DNA from: Orlajensenia flava
GTDB taxonomy: Bacteria > Actinomycetota > Actinomycetes > Actinomycetales > Microbacteriaceae
DNA length: 64,000 nt
Assembly (NCBI RefSeq): GCF_004801905.1
Contig: NZ_SSSN01000003.1
Coordinates: 1,054,001 to 1,118,000 of the forward strand
Reading direction: 5' to 3'
In this document: positions 34,483-43,236 of the stretch, in pieces
How the letters are laid out: each line of letters begins with the position of its first letter
How positions within the stretch are numbered: position 1 is the stretch's first letter
Made by a program: the position numbers and the translations under genes
Notes under the pieces: model-generated
What the model saw: only the letters and a program-made list of their open reading frames with translations
What the model was told of the DNA's origin: nothing
Database searches by the model: none

Positions 34483-34730
34483 GCGCTATTGCCTGAATCG
34501 CGTACGGTGCCTCCGCGCCACCCTGACTCGCGAGGCCGACGCGCCATTGCCTGAATCACGCGCGGGGCCTCCGCGCCACCCTGACTCGCGAGGCCGACGC
34601 GCCAGCCTGAATCGCGCGCGAGACCCCCCTCCACGTGAACCCGCGCAGCCCACGGGCCAGCCTGAATCACGGGCGAGGCCTCCCCCGGCCTGACCCGCGG
34701 GGCCGACGGGCTAGCCTGATCGCACGAGCG
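34483..34730. repeat. Degenerate tandem repeat, about 58-bp unit, four and a half copies
   Basis: Units start at about 34483, 34541, 34599, 34654 and 34708 (periods 58, 58, 55, 54). Each begins GCGCTATTGCCTGAATC or a variant (GCGCCAGCCTGAATC, GGGCTAGCCTGATC). The first two then share CTCCGCGCCACCCTGACTCG before CGAGGCCGAC. The 34399-34778 gap contains no plausible gene; the array fills most of it. The first units are the best preserved, suggesting growth by duplication and then decay. Confidence 0.8.
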
Positions 34731-34778
34731 GCGTGACGAGCGCAGCACCGGGATGCGAGATGGGCGGAGGACGAGCGG

Positions 34779-35996
34779 ATGGCCGGCACGGGATTCACCA
34801 GCAACCTGCTGCGGCCGACGACCGGGGAGGAATCGCACCGCGTCACGTTCGTCGAGCTGTTCTTCGACCTCGTGTTCGTGTTCGCCGTAACGCAGCTCTC
34901 GCACAGCATCCTGGCCGAGCCGACGCTGGCGGGATTCGGCGAGGTGCTCATCCTCGCCGGCGCGGTGTGGTGGGCTTGGGTGGACACCACGTGGATCACC
35001 AACTGGCTGAATCCCGAACGCGGCGCCGTGCGCGGAATGCTCATCGTCCTCATGCTGTGCGGCCTGCTCATGTCGAGCGCCATCCCCGAGGCCTTCGCCG
35101 ACAAAGGCTGGTTGTTCGCCATCGCGTTCGTCGCCATGCAGCTCACGCGCACCACGTTCGCATTGTTCTCGTTCATCGAGCAGCGCCGCCGTGAGAATGC
35201 GCTCAACGTCGCGCGCATCCTGGGCTGGTACGTGTTCTCCGGTGCCCTGTGGATCTGGGGCGGATTCGCCTCCCACGACGCCCGTGTCTGGATCTGGCTG
35301 GTCGCCCTGGCGGTCGAATTTTCCGGACCCATCAGCCGATTCTGGCTGCCCGTGATCGGCCGCTCCCCCGTCGAGACCTGGCAGGTGTCGGGCGAGCACA
35401 TGGCCGAGCGCGTCGGCTTGTTCTTCATCATCGCTCTCGGCGAATCGATTATCGTGACCGGGTCGGTGTTCGCCGCCCAGCCCGTGAGCGGCGAGGGCAT
35501 CGCCGCTCTGCTGGCCGCGTTCACCGGCACTGTGCTGCTGTGGCTGCTCTACTTCGCCCACGGCGAGCGCAGCGGCTCGACGTTCATCTCCCGCGCCAGC
35601 ACCACCGGCACTGTCGCACGCACGACGTACACCTACATCCCCATCCTCATGGTCCTCGGCATCGTGCTCTCGGCGGTCGGCGACGACCTGGTGCTGGCGC
35701 ATCCGCTCGGCCATCATGGCGCGACGGATGCCGGCAGCGCCGCGGTCATCTGCGGCGGGGCGGCGGTCTACCTGTTCGGCACCGCGCTGTTCAAGAAGTC
35801 CATCGGCGGCCCCTGGCTCGTGACGCACCTTGCGGGAGTGCTGGCCCTCGTCGCACTGTTCCTCGCGCACGACGCCCTCAACCCGCTCGCGCTGACGTGG
35901 AGCGTCAACGGCGTGCTCCTCGTGGTGGTCGCGATCGACGAATGGCGCTTCCGGCGGATGGCCGATGCGGAGGACGAGTCGGTCGAACTGGGCTGA
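34779..35996 (+). CDS. ltrA: Low-temperature requirement protein A (LtrA) family membrane protein
   Basis: A 405-aa polytopic protein with about ten TM helices. The family signature RVTFVELFFDLVFVFAVTQL (residues 21-40) and ALGESIIVTGSVFA are present. LtrA was linked to growth in the cold in Listeria; the biochemical role is unknown. ATG 34779 follows a GGCGGAGGACGAGCG ribosome-site region. It is convergent with the permease of the next importer. Confidence 0.85.
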   Translation: MAGTGFTSNLLRPTTGEESHRVTFVELFFDLVFVFAVTQLSHSILAEPTLAGFGEVLILAGAVWWAWVDTTWITNWLNPERGAVRGMLIVLMLCGLLMSSAIPEAFADKGWLFAIAFVAMQLTRTTFALFSFIEQRRRENALNVARILGWYVFSGALWIWGGFASHDARVWIWLVALAVEFSGPISRFWLPVIGRSPVETWQVSGEHMAERVGLFFIIALGESIIVTGSVFAAQPVSGEGIAALLAAFTGTVLLWLLYFAHGERSGSTFISRASTTGTVARTTYTYIPILMVLGIVLSAVGDDLVLAHPLGHHGATDAGSAAVICGGAAVYLFGTALFKKSIGGPWLVTHLAGVLALVALFLAHDALNPLALTWSVNGVLLVVVAIDEWRFRRMADAEDESVELG

Positions 35997-36003
35997 ACCC
36001 GCC

Positions 36004-36918
36004 CTATTTCACGCTTCCCGCGGTCAAGCCTCCGACGAGGCGCTTCTCGATGAGCATGAACAGCACCACGACCGGGATGATGGCCACGACGGAGACGCCG
36101 AACACGTACTGCCAACTGGTCTCGTATTGCCCGACGAACTTGGTCAGCGCCACCGAGAGGGGCTGGTTGCCCGCCGTGGAGAGGATGACGAGCGACGCGG
36201 CGAACTCGTTCCAGCAGGCCACGAAGGTGAACACGATCGCCGTCACGATGCCCGGCCAGACCAGCGGAAGGTTGATGCGGAACAGCACCGCCACGCGTCC
36301 GGCGCCGTCGATCTGCGCCGCCTCGTCGACCTCGCGCGGCACGCCGGCGAAGAAACTGTGCATGATCCACACGGCGAAGGACAGATTGAACGCCGCGTTG
36401 ACGAGGATCATCGCGAGCCAGGTGTCGCTGATGCCGAGCGTGATGAACTGCCGGAACAGCCCGGAGGTCAGCACCGCGGGCTGCAGCATCTGCGTGACGA
36501 TCACGAGGAAGAGGAACACCATGCGTCCCGGAAAGCGGAACCGTGCGGTGTAGTACGCGGCCGGGAGGGCGACCAGCAGCACGAGCAGGGTCGCGCATAC
36601 GGCTATCACGATGGTCGAGATGAGGTTCTGCGGCAGCGGCGTCTCGGGCGTCGACCACATCGTGATGTAGTTCTCCCAGTGCCACTCCGTGGGGAAGTAG
36701 GTGGGGTTCACGCTGCGGATCTCGGGCTTGGTCTTGACCGACCCGAAGAACATGATCGTGTACGGGAGGATGAAGACCAGCAGCACGACCAGACCGGCCG
36801 CCATCCGCCAGGCGACGCGGCCGGCCGAGACCTGGTCCGCGGTGTACCGGCGCTTGCGTCGTGCGGGCGGCACGACGGACTCGGATGCCGGCGCGGGGGC
36901 GGGGGCGGTGACCGTCAT
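36004..36918 (-). CDS. Sugar ABC transporter permease, MalG-type (CUT1)
   Basis: A 304-aa permease with six TM helices after a basic N-terminus (PPARRKRRYTADQ). The EAA loop is EVDEAAQIDGAGRVAVLFRINLPL-like, and the end RLVGGLTAGSVK is typical of MalG-type subunits. Third gene of the binding protein-MalF-MalG order. No ATPase gene is present, so a shared MsiK-type ATPase is likely. The substrate is unknown. Confidence 0.88.
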   Translation of the reverse strand: MTVTAPAPAPASESVVPPARRKRRYTADQVSAGRVAWRMAAGLVVLLVFILPYTIMFFGSVKTKPEIRSVNPTYFPTEWHWENYITMWSTPETPLPQNLISTIVIAVCATLLVLLVALPAAYYTARFRFPGRMVFLFLVIVTQMLQPAVLTSGLFRQFITLGISDTWLAMILVNAAFNLSFAVWIMHSFFAGVPREVDEAAQIDGAGRVAVLFRINLPLVWPGIVTAIVFTFVACWNEFAASLVILSTAGNQPLSVALTKFVGQYETSWQYVFGVSVVAIIPVVVLFMLIEKRLVGGLTAGSVK

Positions 36919-36920
36919 GC

Positions 36921-37907
36921 TCAGACCTCCTTCATGGGCTTGACGGCTCTGACGTAGACCGCGACGATGACGAGCACGATGAGGAAGGCGACGACGCTGA
37001 GGGCACTGGCCACGTCGATCCTGTGCTGGTTCTGGATGTACTTGAAGATGAGCGTCATCACCGTGTCGGCGTCGTAGCCCGGGATCGATCCGGTCATCGT
37101 CTTCAGGATCGGGAGCGAGTTGAAGACGTTGATGATGTTGATGAGGATGGCGACCGAGAGCGCACCGCGCAGTTGCGGGAGCACGATGCCGAAGTAGGTG
37201 CGCGCCGGACCGGCGCCGTCCATCTTGGCCGCCTCGAGCCCCTCGGCGGGGATGGTCTGAAGTCCGGCCAGGATCGTATAGGTCGTGAAGGGCAGCGATA
37301 CGAACACGGCGACGACGATCGACCAGGCGAACGCGGTGTCGGCGTGCTTGGTCCATCCGTAACCCTCGGGAGTGCTGACCAGCCCTAGGTCGACGAGGAA
37401 CGTGTTGATGATGCCGAAGTACGGTTCCAGCCCGTAGTAGACGACGAGCGTGGTCATGACGACGCTCGCTGCCCACGGGATGATGACGGCCAGACGCACG
37501 AGCTGCCGGCCGGGGAAGGCCTTATCGAGCAACTGGGCGAGCCCGAGGGAGATGAGCACCGTGAGTGCGACAACGGCCACCACCCAGACGACCGTCCGCC
37601 CGAGGATCGGCCAGAAGTAGGGGAACGAGAACACGGCGACATAGTTGTCGAGGCCGACGGAGCCCTGATCGAGCCCGCTGAGGCTGATGTGCCGTGTGGA
37701 GTTGTAGAACATGACGACCGCGGGATAGAGCACCACCCCGAAGATCAGGATGAGGGCGGGCCCGATCCACGGGAGGGCGTGCAGCAGGTCCTTCCCGGTC
37801 GTGCCCGCTCCGCGGCGGGGTCTGCTCTCCGTGCCGCCCGCCCCACGGACGGGGCGGCTCGTGGCCGCCCCGTCCGTGGTCGATGAGGTCTCGACAGTGC
37901 TGCTCAT
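36921..37907 (-). CDS. Sugar ABC transporter permease, MalF-type (CUT1)
   Basis: A 328-aa permease with a disordered Ser/Thr/Gly/Arg N-terminus and six TM helices. The EAA loop PAEGLEAAKMDGAGPARTYF is clear. ATG 37907 is preferred over ATG 37922 because AAGGA precedes it. Two bases separate it from the MalG partner. It forms the channel of the 36-39 kb importer. Confidence 0.88.
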   Translation of the reverse strand: MSSTVETSSTTDGAATSRPVRGAGGTESRPRRGAGTTGKDLLHALPWIGPALILIFGVVLYPAVVMFYNSTRHISLSGLDQGSVGLDNYVAVFSFPYFWPILGRTVVWVVAVVALTVLISLGLAQLLDKAFPGRQLVRLAVIIPWAASVVMTTLVVYYGLEPYFGIINTFLVDLGLVSTPEGYGWTKHADTAFAWSIVVAVFVSLPFTTYTILAGLQTIPAEGLEAAKMDGAGPARTYFGIVLPQLRGALSVAILINIINVFNSLPILKTMTGSIPGYDADTVMTLIFKYIQNQHRIDVASALSVVAFLIVLVIVAVYVRAVKPMKEV

Positions 37908-37951
37908 GCGTCCTTCATTCATCGGTGGCGTTGCGTGGCGTCGCGGCGTGC

Positions 37952-39205
37952 TCAGCCGGCGTCGGCCTGAGCCTGGATCTCCTTCAGCACGTCAGCGGGA
38001 GCCTTGCCCTGCGCGATCTGGCCCATGAGGCTCTTGAACGCGGCGTTGGTGGCGTCCCACTTGGGGTTGGTGTTCGGGTAGAACACCGCGGACGGCAGCA
38101 GGTCGAGGAACGGCTTTAGCGCCTCGTCGCTGTTGAGCTGCTCGGCTCCCGACTTGGTGGTCGGCAGGAAGCCCTCGGTCTTCACCCACGGCACGTAGAC
38201 GTCCGGCGTGTAGTAGTAGTCCAGGAACTTGGTGATGGCGTCCTTCTTGGAGCCGTCGTTCTTGAACGCCATCAGGTGGTCGGCGACACCGAGGGAGACC
38301 GGCTTGCCGTCGGAGGTCGGCATCGGCACGATCTCGTACTTCAGAGCGGGGTTGCCGGTCTTGATCTGGCCGACGGTCGGCGGCAGGCCGACCTGCATGC
38401 CGACCTTGCCCTGCACGAAGATGTCCATCAGCGGGCTGCGGTCGGTGGCACCGGCATCCGCCTCCGTCGCACCTTCGGTGACCATCTTCTGCATGAACTG
38501 GGCGGCCTCGAGATTCTTCGCGTTGCCGTCGACGGTGATCTTCTTCTCATCGCCGAAAGTGCCGCCGTTGCCGTAGAACCACATGGCGCTCTCGGCCTGG
38601 GCCTCCTCGGATCCGAGCGGCATGCCGTAGCCGGCGATGCCGTTGCCGAGCGCCGAGATCTTCTTCGCGTCGGCCAGCAGGTCATCCCACGTCTTCGGAG
38701 CCTCGGTGATTCCGGCCTGCTGCATGAGGTCGGTGTTGACGAACAGGGCGCGAGCGGATGCGATCAGCGGGGCGCCGTATTGCACCCCATCGACGGAGGA
38801 GACCTCGACGAATGACTTCTGGAAGTCGCCCAAGGTCTTGGACGAGACCACGTCCTTGATCGGGTAGAGCAGGCCGTCGGCAGCGAAGCCGGCGAAGGGG
38901 CCGCCGTTCATGATGTCGGGAGCCTGGTTGGCCTGGATCTTCGTCGTCACAACGTCGTTGAGGTTGTCCCACGACTGCACCTCGAGCTTGACCGTGATGT
39001 CGGGATACTTCTTCTCGAAGCCCGAGATGACGGTGTCCCACAGCTTCTGCGTGTTGTCCGAGTAGCTCGGCACCAGCAGGTTGAGCGTCGTGGCACCGCC
39101 GCTGGTGCTCTGGGCGTTTCCACCTCCGAACCCGCACGCCGCCAAGGAGACGGATGCCAACGCGGCGACCGTCAGAGCGGCCCCCCATCGCACAGACTTG
39201 TTCAT
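37952..39205 (-). CDS. Sugar ABC transporter substrate-binding lipoprotein
   Basis: A 417-aa type-1 extracellular solute-binding protein. Lipobox SLAAC (Cys24), then a flexible linker and the MalE-like fold: WDTVISGFEKKYPDITVKLE, APDIMNGG, DGVQYGAP, FVNTDLMQQAGITEAPKTWD. First gene of the importer and preceded by a 258-bp regulatory gap. The ligand cannot be told; no catabolic gene is adjacent that would reveal it. Confidence 0.9.
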   Translation of the reverse strand: MNKSVRWGAALTVAALASVSLAACGFGGGNAQSTSGGATTLNLLVPSYSDNTQKLWDTVISGFEKKYPDITVKLEVQSWDNLNDVVTTKIQANQAPDIMNGGPFAGFAADGLLYPIKDVVSSKTLGDFQKSFVEVSSVDGVQYGAPLIASARALFVNTDLMQQAGITEAPKTWDDLLADAKKISALGNGIAGYGMPLGSEEAQAESAMWFYGNGGTFGDEKKITVDGNAKNLEAAQFMQKMVTEGATEADAGATDRSPLMDIFVQGKVGMQVGLPPTVGQIKTGNPALKYEIVPMPTSDGKPVSLGVADHLMAFKNDGSKKDAITKFLDYYYTPDVYVPWVKTEGFLPTTKSGAEQLNSDEALKPFLDLLPSAVFYPNTNPKWDATNAAFKSLMGQIAQGKAPADVLKEIQAQADAG

Positions 39206-39380
39206 TCGTAGCCTCTCTCATCTGGTCGCTCGACCGGCGGCGCCGCGGATTCTCCGCTGGCGCGCGAGACACCGGTCGAGGGACGGGGTGTCACGATGAG
39301 GCAGCCACACCTGCCTGCTGTTCCGACCGTCCGATCGCGACGGGTGCATCCGTGCATGCGAGAGGAGGGCCGGTGCTGAG

Positions 39381-39437
39381 AGTTTATTAATCGTCCCGAC
39401 CGCAGCACAAGACTGTTGTTTTTCCAGTTTGTTAACT
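39381..39437. promoter_or_regulatory. Paired AGTTTrTTAA motifs in promoter of the 36-39 kb importer
   Basis: AGTTTATTAATC (39381) and AGTTTGTTAACT (39426) stand out in an AT-rich patch upstream of the binding-protein gene, 45 bp apart. The second is a small palindrome (AGTT-TGTT-AACT), of the shape used by ROK- or LacI-type sugar regulators. No regulator gene is next to it. The remainder of the 39206-39463 gap shows nothing else. Confidence 0.4.
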
Positions 39438-39463
39438 ATCGTGTGCCACCCGTCCGGGGGTGG

Positions 39464-40666
39464 TCAGGCGGAGGGTCGGCCGCTCCGTCGCCGCGACGAG
39501 ACGAGCACGATCAGGAAGGACGCGAGGACGACCGCGGCGTACACCCACGGCAGCGACCCGACGCCGAGCCAGTCGTACAACACCGCGCCGAGCAACGCTC
39601 CACCACCGATTCCGACATTGAACGCCGTCGTGTAGAACGCGCTTGCGGTGTCCCGGAAGCGTGCGGACGACGCATGCAGCAACCGCGTCTGCAGCAGCGG
39701 AGGGAGCATGCCGAACGCCACGTTCCAGACGATGAACGCGACCAGGCTCGGCACCGGCATACCCACGAGCACGCCGATGGCCGTCACGGCGACGATGATC
39801 GTGCCGAGGGCGATCAGCAGTCCTCGGGTGGGATGCCGCCCGAACAGCCATCCGGCGAGCACGAGGCCGACGGCACCGGCGATGCCCGCGGTGAACAGCA
39901 GCGGGCTGATGGCTCCGGCATCCACCCCGCCGAGTTGGATCGCGTATGGCGCGATGTAGGTGTAGAAGGCGTAGTGGCCGATCATCGTCACTGCGGTGAC
40001 GACGCACACCACGATCACCGCGGGAATGGTGGGATCTGCTCGTGCCGGCGTCGCCGCCGTGTCCACTCCGACGGCGGGACGGGAGACCGGGGGCAGGAAG
40101 CGCCAGACCAGAACCGCAGCGAGGATGGTGAGGCCACCGACGATCGCGAAGGCCGCCCTCCATCCGACCGAATGACCGAGCGCGGTGGCGAGCGGGACGC
40201 CGAACACGAATGCGAGCGTTCCTCCGCCGAGGGCTATCGACACGGCGCGCGCGATGTGCTCCTTGGCCACCAGGTAACCCGCGTACGCGCCGACGAGGGA
40301 GAAGAACAGGCCGTGCGCCAGCCCGCCCAGCACGCGCGTGGCGACGACAACCGGATAGCTGGGCGAGATCGCCGTGACGAGGTTGGCGACGCCGAGCACC
40401 ACGACGGCGACGACCATGAGCGCGTGCCGCGGGAAGCGACGGGTGAGCGCGGTGATAGGGGCGCTCGTGGCGACCACCGTGAACGCGAAGACGCTGACGA
40501 GGATGCCGACGAGCGGCTCGCTCACACCGAGCGCAGCGCTCATGTCGGGCAGGAGTCCCGTGGGAAGCATCTCGCCGGTGACGGCCAGGAACACGGCGGA
40601 CGCCAGCACGATGAGACCGAGCCAGGGGAAGGCCGTGCGGGCGGTAAGGGATGAGGTCGTGGACAA
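39464..40666 (-). CDS. Major facilitator superfamily transporter, DHA1-like
   Basis: A 400-aa protein with 12 predicted TM helices. The early segment EMLPTGLLPDMSAALGVSEP with the RFPRHALMVVAVVVLG loop places it with drug/arabinose-type DHA1 exporters (AraJ/Cmx-like). I choose TTG 40666 (LSTTSSLTART) because GGAGA lies 8 bp before it; the GTG at 40765 would add a 33-residue hydrophilic leader unlike the family. Substrate unknown. Divergent from purU. Confidence 0.8.
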   Translation of the reverse strand: MSTTSSLTARTAFPWLGLIVLASAVFLAVTGEMLPTGLLPDMSAALGVSEPLVGILVSVFAFTVVATSAPITALTRRFPRHALMVVAVVVLGVANLVTAISPSYPVVVATRVLGGLAHGLFFSLVGAYAGYLVAKEHIARAVSIALGGGTLAFVFGVPLATALGHSVGWRAAFAIVGGLTILAAVLVWRFLPPVSRPAVGVDTAATPARADPTIPAVIVVCVVTAVTMIGHYAFYTYIAPYAIQLGGVDAGAISPLLFTAGIAGAVGLVLAGWLFGRHPTRGLLIALGTIIVAVTAIGVLVGMPVPSLVAFIVWNVAFGMLPPLLQTRLLHASSARFRDTASAFYTTAFNVGIGGGALLGAVLYDWLGVGSLPWVYAAVVLASFLIVLVSSRRRSGRPSA

Positions 40667-40806
40667 GACTGCGTCTCCGACAGGCGTTCCCCGGGAGGAT
40701 CCATCCTTCACCGGGTCGACTACGCGCTCGTGTGCGCGCCCAGGGCCGCGGTGAGCCGCGACCACCGGCGAGTCTAGCGCAGCGCTGGTTCCACTAGCCT
40801 GAGCGG

Positions 40807-41688
40807 ATGGAGTTCGACGCCGCCCGGCCGCATCCGTCGCCGCATCATCACTGGGTCATCACCATCTCGTGCGCCGACCGACCCGGCATCGTGCACGCCG
40901 TGAGCGGGGCGATCGTGGCGGCCAACGGCAACATCACCGAGAGCCAGCAGTTCTCGAGCGCGGACACCGGTCGCTTCTTCATGCGTCTGCAGGTCGAGTC
41001 GCCCGCCGGCCTCGAGGAGTTCGAGACGGCGCTCGCGCCCGTCATCGACGCCTACGCCATGAACGCCCACGTCGACGTGGTGGGTCGTCCCCTCCGCACG
41101 CTCGTTCTCGCCTCCACGGCTGCCCACTGCGTCAACGACCTGCTGTTCCGGCAGCGCGCCGGGCAGATCGCGCTCGACATCCCGCTCGTCCTGTCCAACC
41201 ACGGCACCCTCCGCGACCTGGTGGGCTTCCACGGCGTGCCGTTCGAGTCGCACCCGGTGACGGATGCCGACAGCAAGACCGCCTTCGAGGCGCGGGTCCT
41301 GCAGGCGGTCGCCGAGCACGACATCGAACTGGTCGTCCTCGCTCGCTACATGCAGATCATCAGTCCCGACCTCTGCGAGGAGCTCGCCGGACGCATGATC
41401 AACATCCACCACTCCTTCCTGCCGGGCTTCAAGGGCGCAAACCCGTACAAGCAGGCGCACGCCCGCGGCGTGAAGCTCATCGGAGCGACGGCGCACTTCG
41501 TCACGAGCGACCTCGACGAGGGCCCCATCATCGAGCAGAACGTGGTGCGCGTCGACCACAGCCGCACTCCCGCCGAACTGGTGGCGATCGGTCAGGACGA
41601 GGAGAGCCGTACCCTGCGCCAGGCGGTGACCTGGTTCGCCGAGCGCCGCGTGCTCCTCGACGGCGTGCGCACCATCATCTTCCGGTGA
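40807..41688 (+). CDS. purU: Formyltetrahydrofolate deformylase
   Basis: A 293-aa enzyme, 10-formyl-THF to THF + formate. An ACT domain (about 15-95; ITISCADRPGIVHAVSGAIV) is followed by the formyl-transferase domain. The catalytic triad is expected in INIHHSFLPGFKGANPY (Asn, His) and TSDLDEGPIIEQ (Asp). PurU balances the 10-formyl-THF pool, which the ZTP riboswitch at 31.6 kb monitors indirectly. Monocistronic or with yrdB. Confidence 0.95.
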   Translation: MEFDAARPHPSPHHHWVITISCADRPGIVHAVSGAIVAANGNITESQQFSSADTGRFFMRLQVESPAGLEEFETALAPVIDAYAMNAHVDVVGRPLRTLVLASTAAHCVNDLLFRQRAGQIALDIPLVLSNHGTLRDLVGFHGVPFESHPVTDADSKTAFEARVLQAVAEHDIELVVLARYMQIISPDLCEELAGRMINIHHSFLPGFKGANPYKQAHARGVKLIGATAHFVTSDLDEGPIIEQNVVRVDHSRTPAELVAIGQDEESRTLRQAVTWFAERRVLLDGVRTIIFR

Positions 41689-41711
41689 GGCGCGATCGGT
41701 AGGATCGAGGG

Positions 41712-42068
41712 GTGACGGATGCCCCCACCCCGCCGAGGATCGGTCCCAACGACATCCTCCGGTTCGTGCTCGAGATCTTCGCGATCGTGACGCTCGGCAC
41801 CTGGGGATTCACGCGGTGGACGCTCCCGCTCCCCGGAGTCATCATCGGCATCGGCGCACCGCTCCTCGCCATCGTGCTGTGGGGCCTGTTCCGGTCGCCG
41901 CGCGCCGTGTTCCACATCGACGTGTTCGGCCGGGCCCTCGTCGAGATCGCCGTCTTCGGCGCCGCGGCACTGGCGTGGTGGGACATGGGTCAACCGATCG
42001 TCGCGGCGGTGTTCGCACTGGTGGCCACCGTGTCGGGAGTCGTCAACGGCCGCAAGGAACTGGCGTGA
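41712..42068 (+). CDS. YrdB family membrane protein (DUF2568)
   Basis: A 118-aa membrane protein with four predicted helices. GPNDILRFVLEIFAIVTLGT and AVFHIDVFGRALVEIAVFGA match the small YrdB/DUF2568 family. Function unknown. GTG start 41712, stop overlapping the nagA start by 4 bp (GTGA), so it is translated together with nagA. A metabolic connection is not established. Confidence 0.78.
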   Translation: MTDAPTPPRIGPNDILRFVLEIFAIVTLGTWGFTRWTLPLPGVIIGIGAPLLAIVLWGLFRSPRAVFHIDVFGRALVEIAVFGAAALAWWDMGQPIVAAVFALVATVSGVVNGRKELA

Positions 42069-43207
42069 GCATGCTCGTGCACGGCGCACGCAAGCTCGAC
42101 GCCGACGGCATCGTCGAGGACTTCTGGTTCGCGACCGACGGAGCAGTCATCTCGGCGACCGGCACCGGTGACGACTGGCGGGCCACGATCGACGGGCACG
42201 ACGTGACGGATGCGGCCGGAGGCTGGCTCACCCCCGGCTTCATCGACCTGCATGCCCACGGCGGGGGCGGGGCCGACTTCGACCACGATGCCGAGGGGAT
42301 GCGCAGGGCACTCGCGGTGCACCGGTCGCACGGCACGACACGTTCGGTGCTCAGCCTCGTGACCGCCCCGATGGACGCCTTATGCGCCTCCCTCGGCGCG
42401 ATCGCCGACCTCGCGCGAGAAGACCCCCTGGTGCTCGGGTCGCATCTGGAGGGTCCTTTCCTGTCGCCCTCCTACACAGGCGCCCACGACCCGACGCTGC
42501 TGGTCATGCCGCGATCGGAATACGTCAACACGCTCCTCGCCGCGGCCGACGGCACACTGCGCCAGGTGACCATTGCGCCCGAGTTGCCGGAGGGCTTGGA
42601 CGCCGTCGAGGAGTTCGCCACGGCCAGCGTCGTCGTCGCGGTCGGTCACACCGCCGCGGATTACCGGATGGCGCGCGCAGCGTTCGACCGGGGAGCACGG
42701 CTGCTCACGCACGCGTTCAACGCGATGGCGGGGATCCACCATCGCGCTCCCGGCCCGGTGACGGCCGCCATCGAAGACGAACGGGTCACCCTCGAACTCG
42801 TTCTCGACGGGGTCCACGTGCATCCGGCCGTCGCCCGCATCGCCTTCGCCGCGGCCCCGGGCCGCGTCGCCCTCATCACCGACGCGATGGCTGCCGCCGG
42901 TGCCGGCGACGGCGACTACCGCCTCGGCTCGCTCGACGTCACCGTTCGAGGCGGAATCGCGCGCATCGCCGGAACCGACACCATCGCCGGGTCGACGTTG
43001 ACCATGGATGCCGCACTCCGCATCGCGGTGGAGCAGGCGGGCATCGATCCGGTCGCGGCGGTGGCCGCGCTGACGCTGACGCCCGCCCGGGTGCTGCAAC
43101 GCGCCGACCTGGGCCTGCTGCGACCCGGCTTCGCCGCGGACGCGGTGCTCCTCGACGTGGGGTTCGCCGCCCAGCGGGTGTGGGCGAACGGGCGCCCACT
43201 ACGCTGA
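42065..43207 (+). CDS. nagA: N-acetylglucosamine-6-phosphate deacetylase
   Basis: A 380-aa amidohydrolase, GlcNAc-6-P to GlcN-6-P + acetate. Metal-site segments GFIDLHAHGGGGADFD, SHLEGPFLSPSYTGAHDP, VAVGHTAADY, LTHAFNAMAGIHHR and the catalytic Asp in LITDAMAAAG are present. Start GTG 42065 overlaps yrdB; ATG 42071 is the alternative. It faces nagB across a 29-bp gap, giving GlcN-6-P to it. Confidence 0.95.
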   Translation: MSMLVHGARKLDADGIVEDFWFATDGAVISATGTGDDWRATIDGHDVTDAAGGWLTPGFIDLHAHGGGGADFDHDAEGMRRALAVHRSHGTTRSVLSLVTAPMDALCASLGAIADLAREDPLVLGSHLEGPFLSPSYTGAHDPTLLVMPRSEYVNTLLAAADGTLRQVTIAPELPEGLDAVEEFATASVVVAVGHTAADYRMARAAFDRGARLLTHAFNAMAGIHHRAPGPVTAAIEDERVTLELVLDGVHVHPAVARIAFAAAPGRVALITDAMAAAGAGDGDYRLGSLDVTVRGGIARIAGTDTIAGSTLTMDAALRIAVEQAGIDPVAAVAALTLTPARVLQRADLGLLRPGFAADAVLLDVGFAAQRVWANGRPLR

Positions 43208-43236
43208 GTCGCCGCGCCGCGGTCAACTGATGCTGA

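Noticed and set aside
34483..34730. Tandem array considered as a CRISPR array
   Set aside because: There are no unique spacers between conserved repeats; the entire 54-58-bp unit repeats and decays, and no cas genes are nearby.
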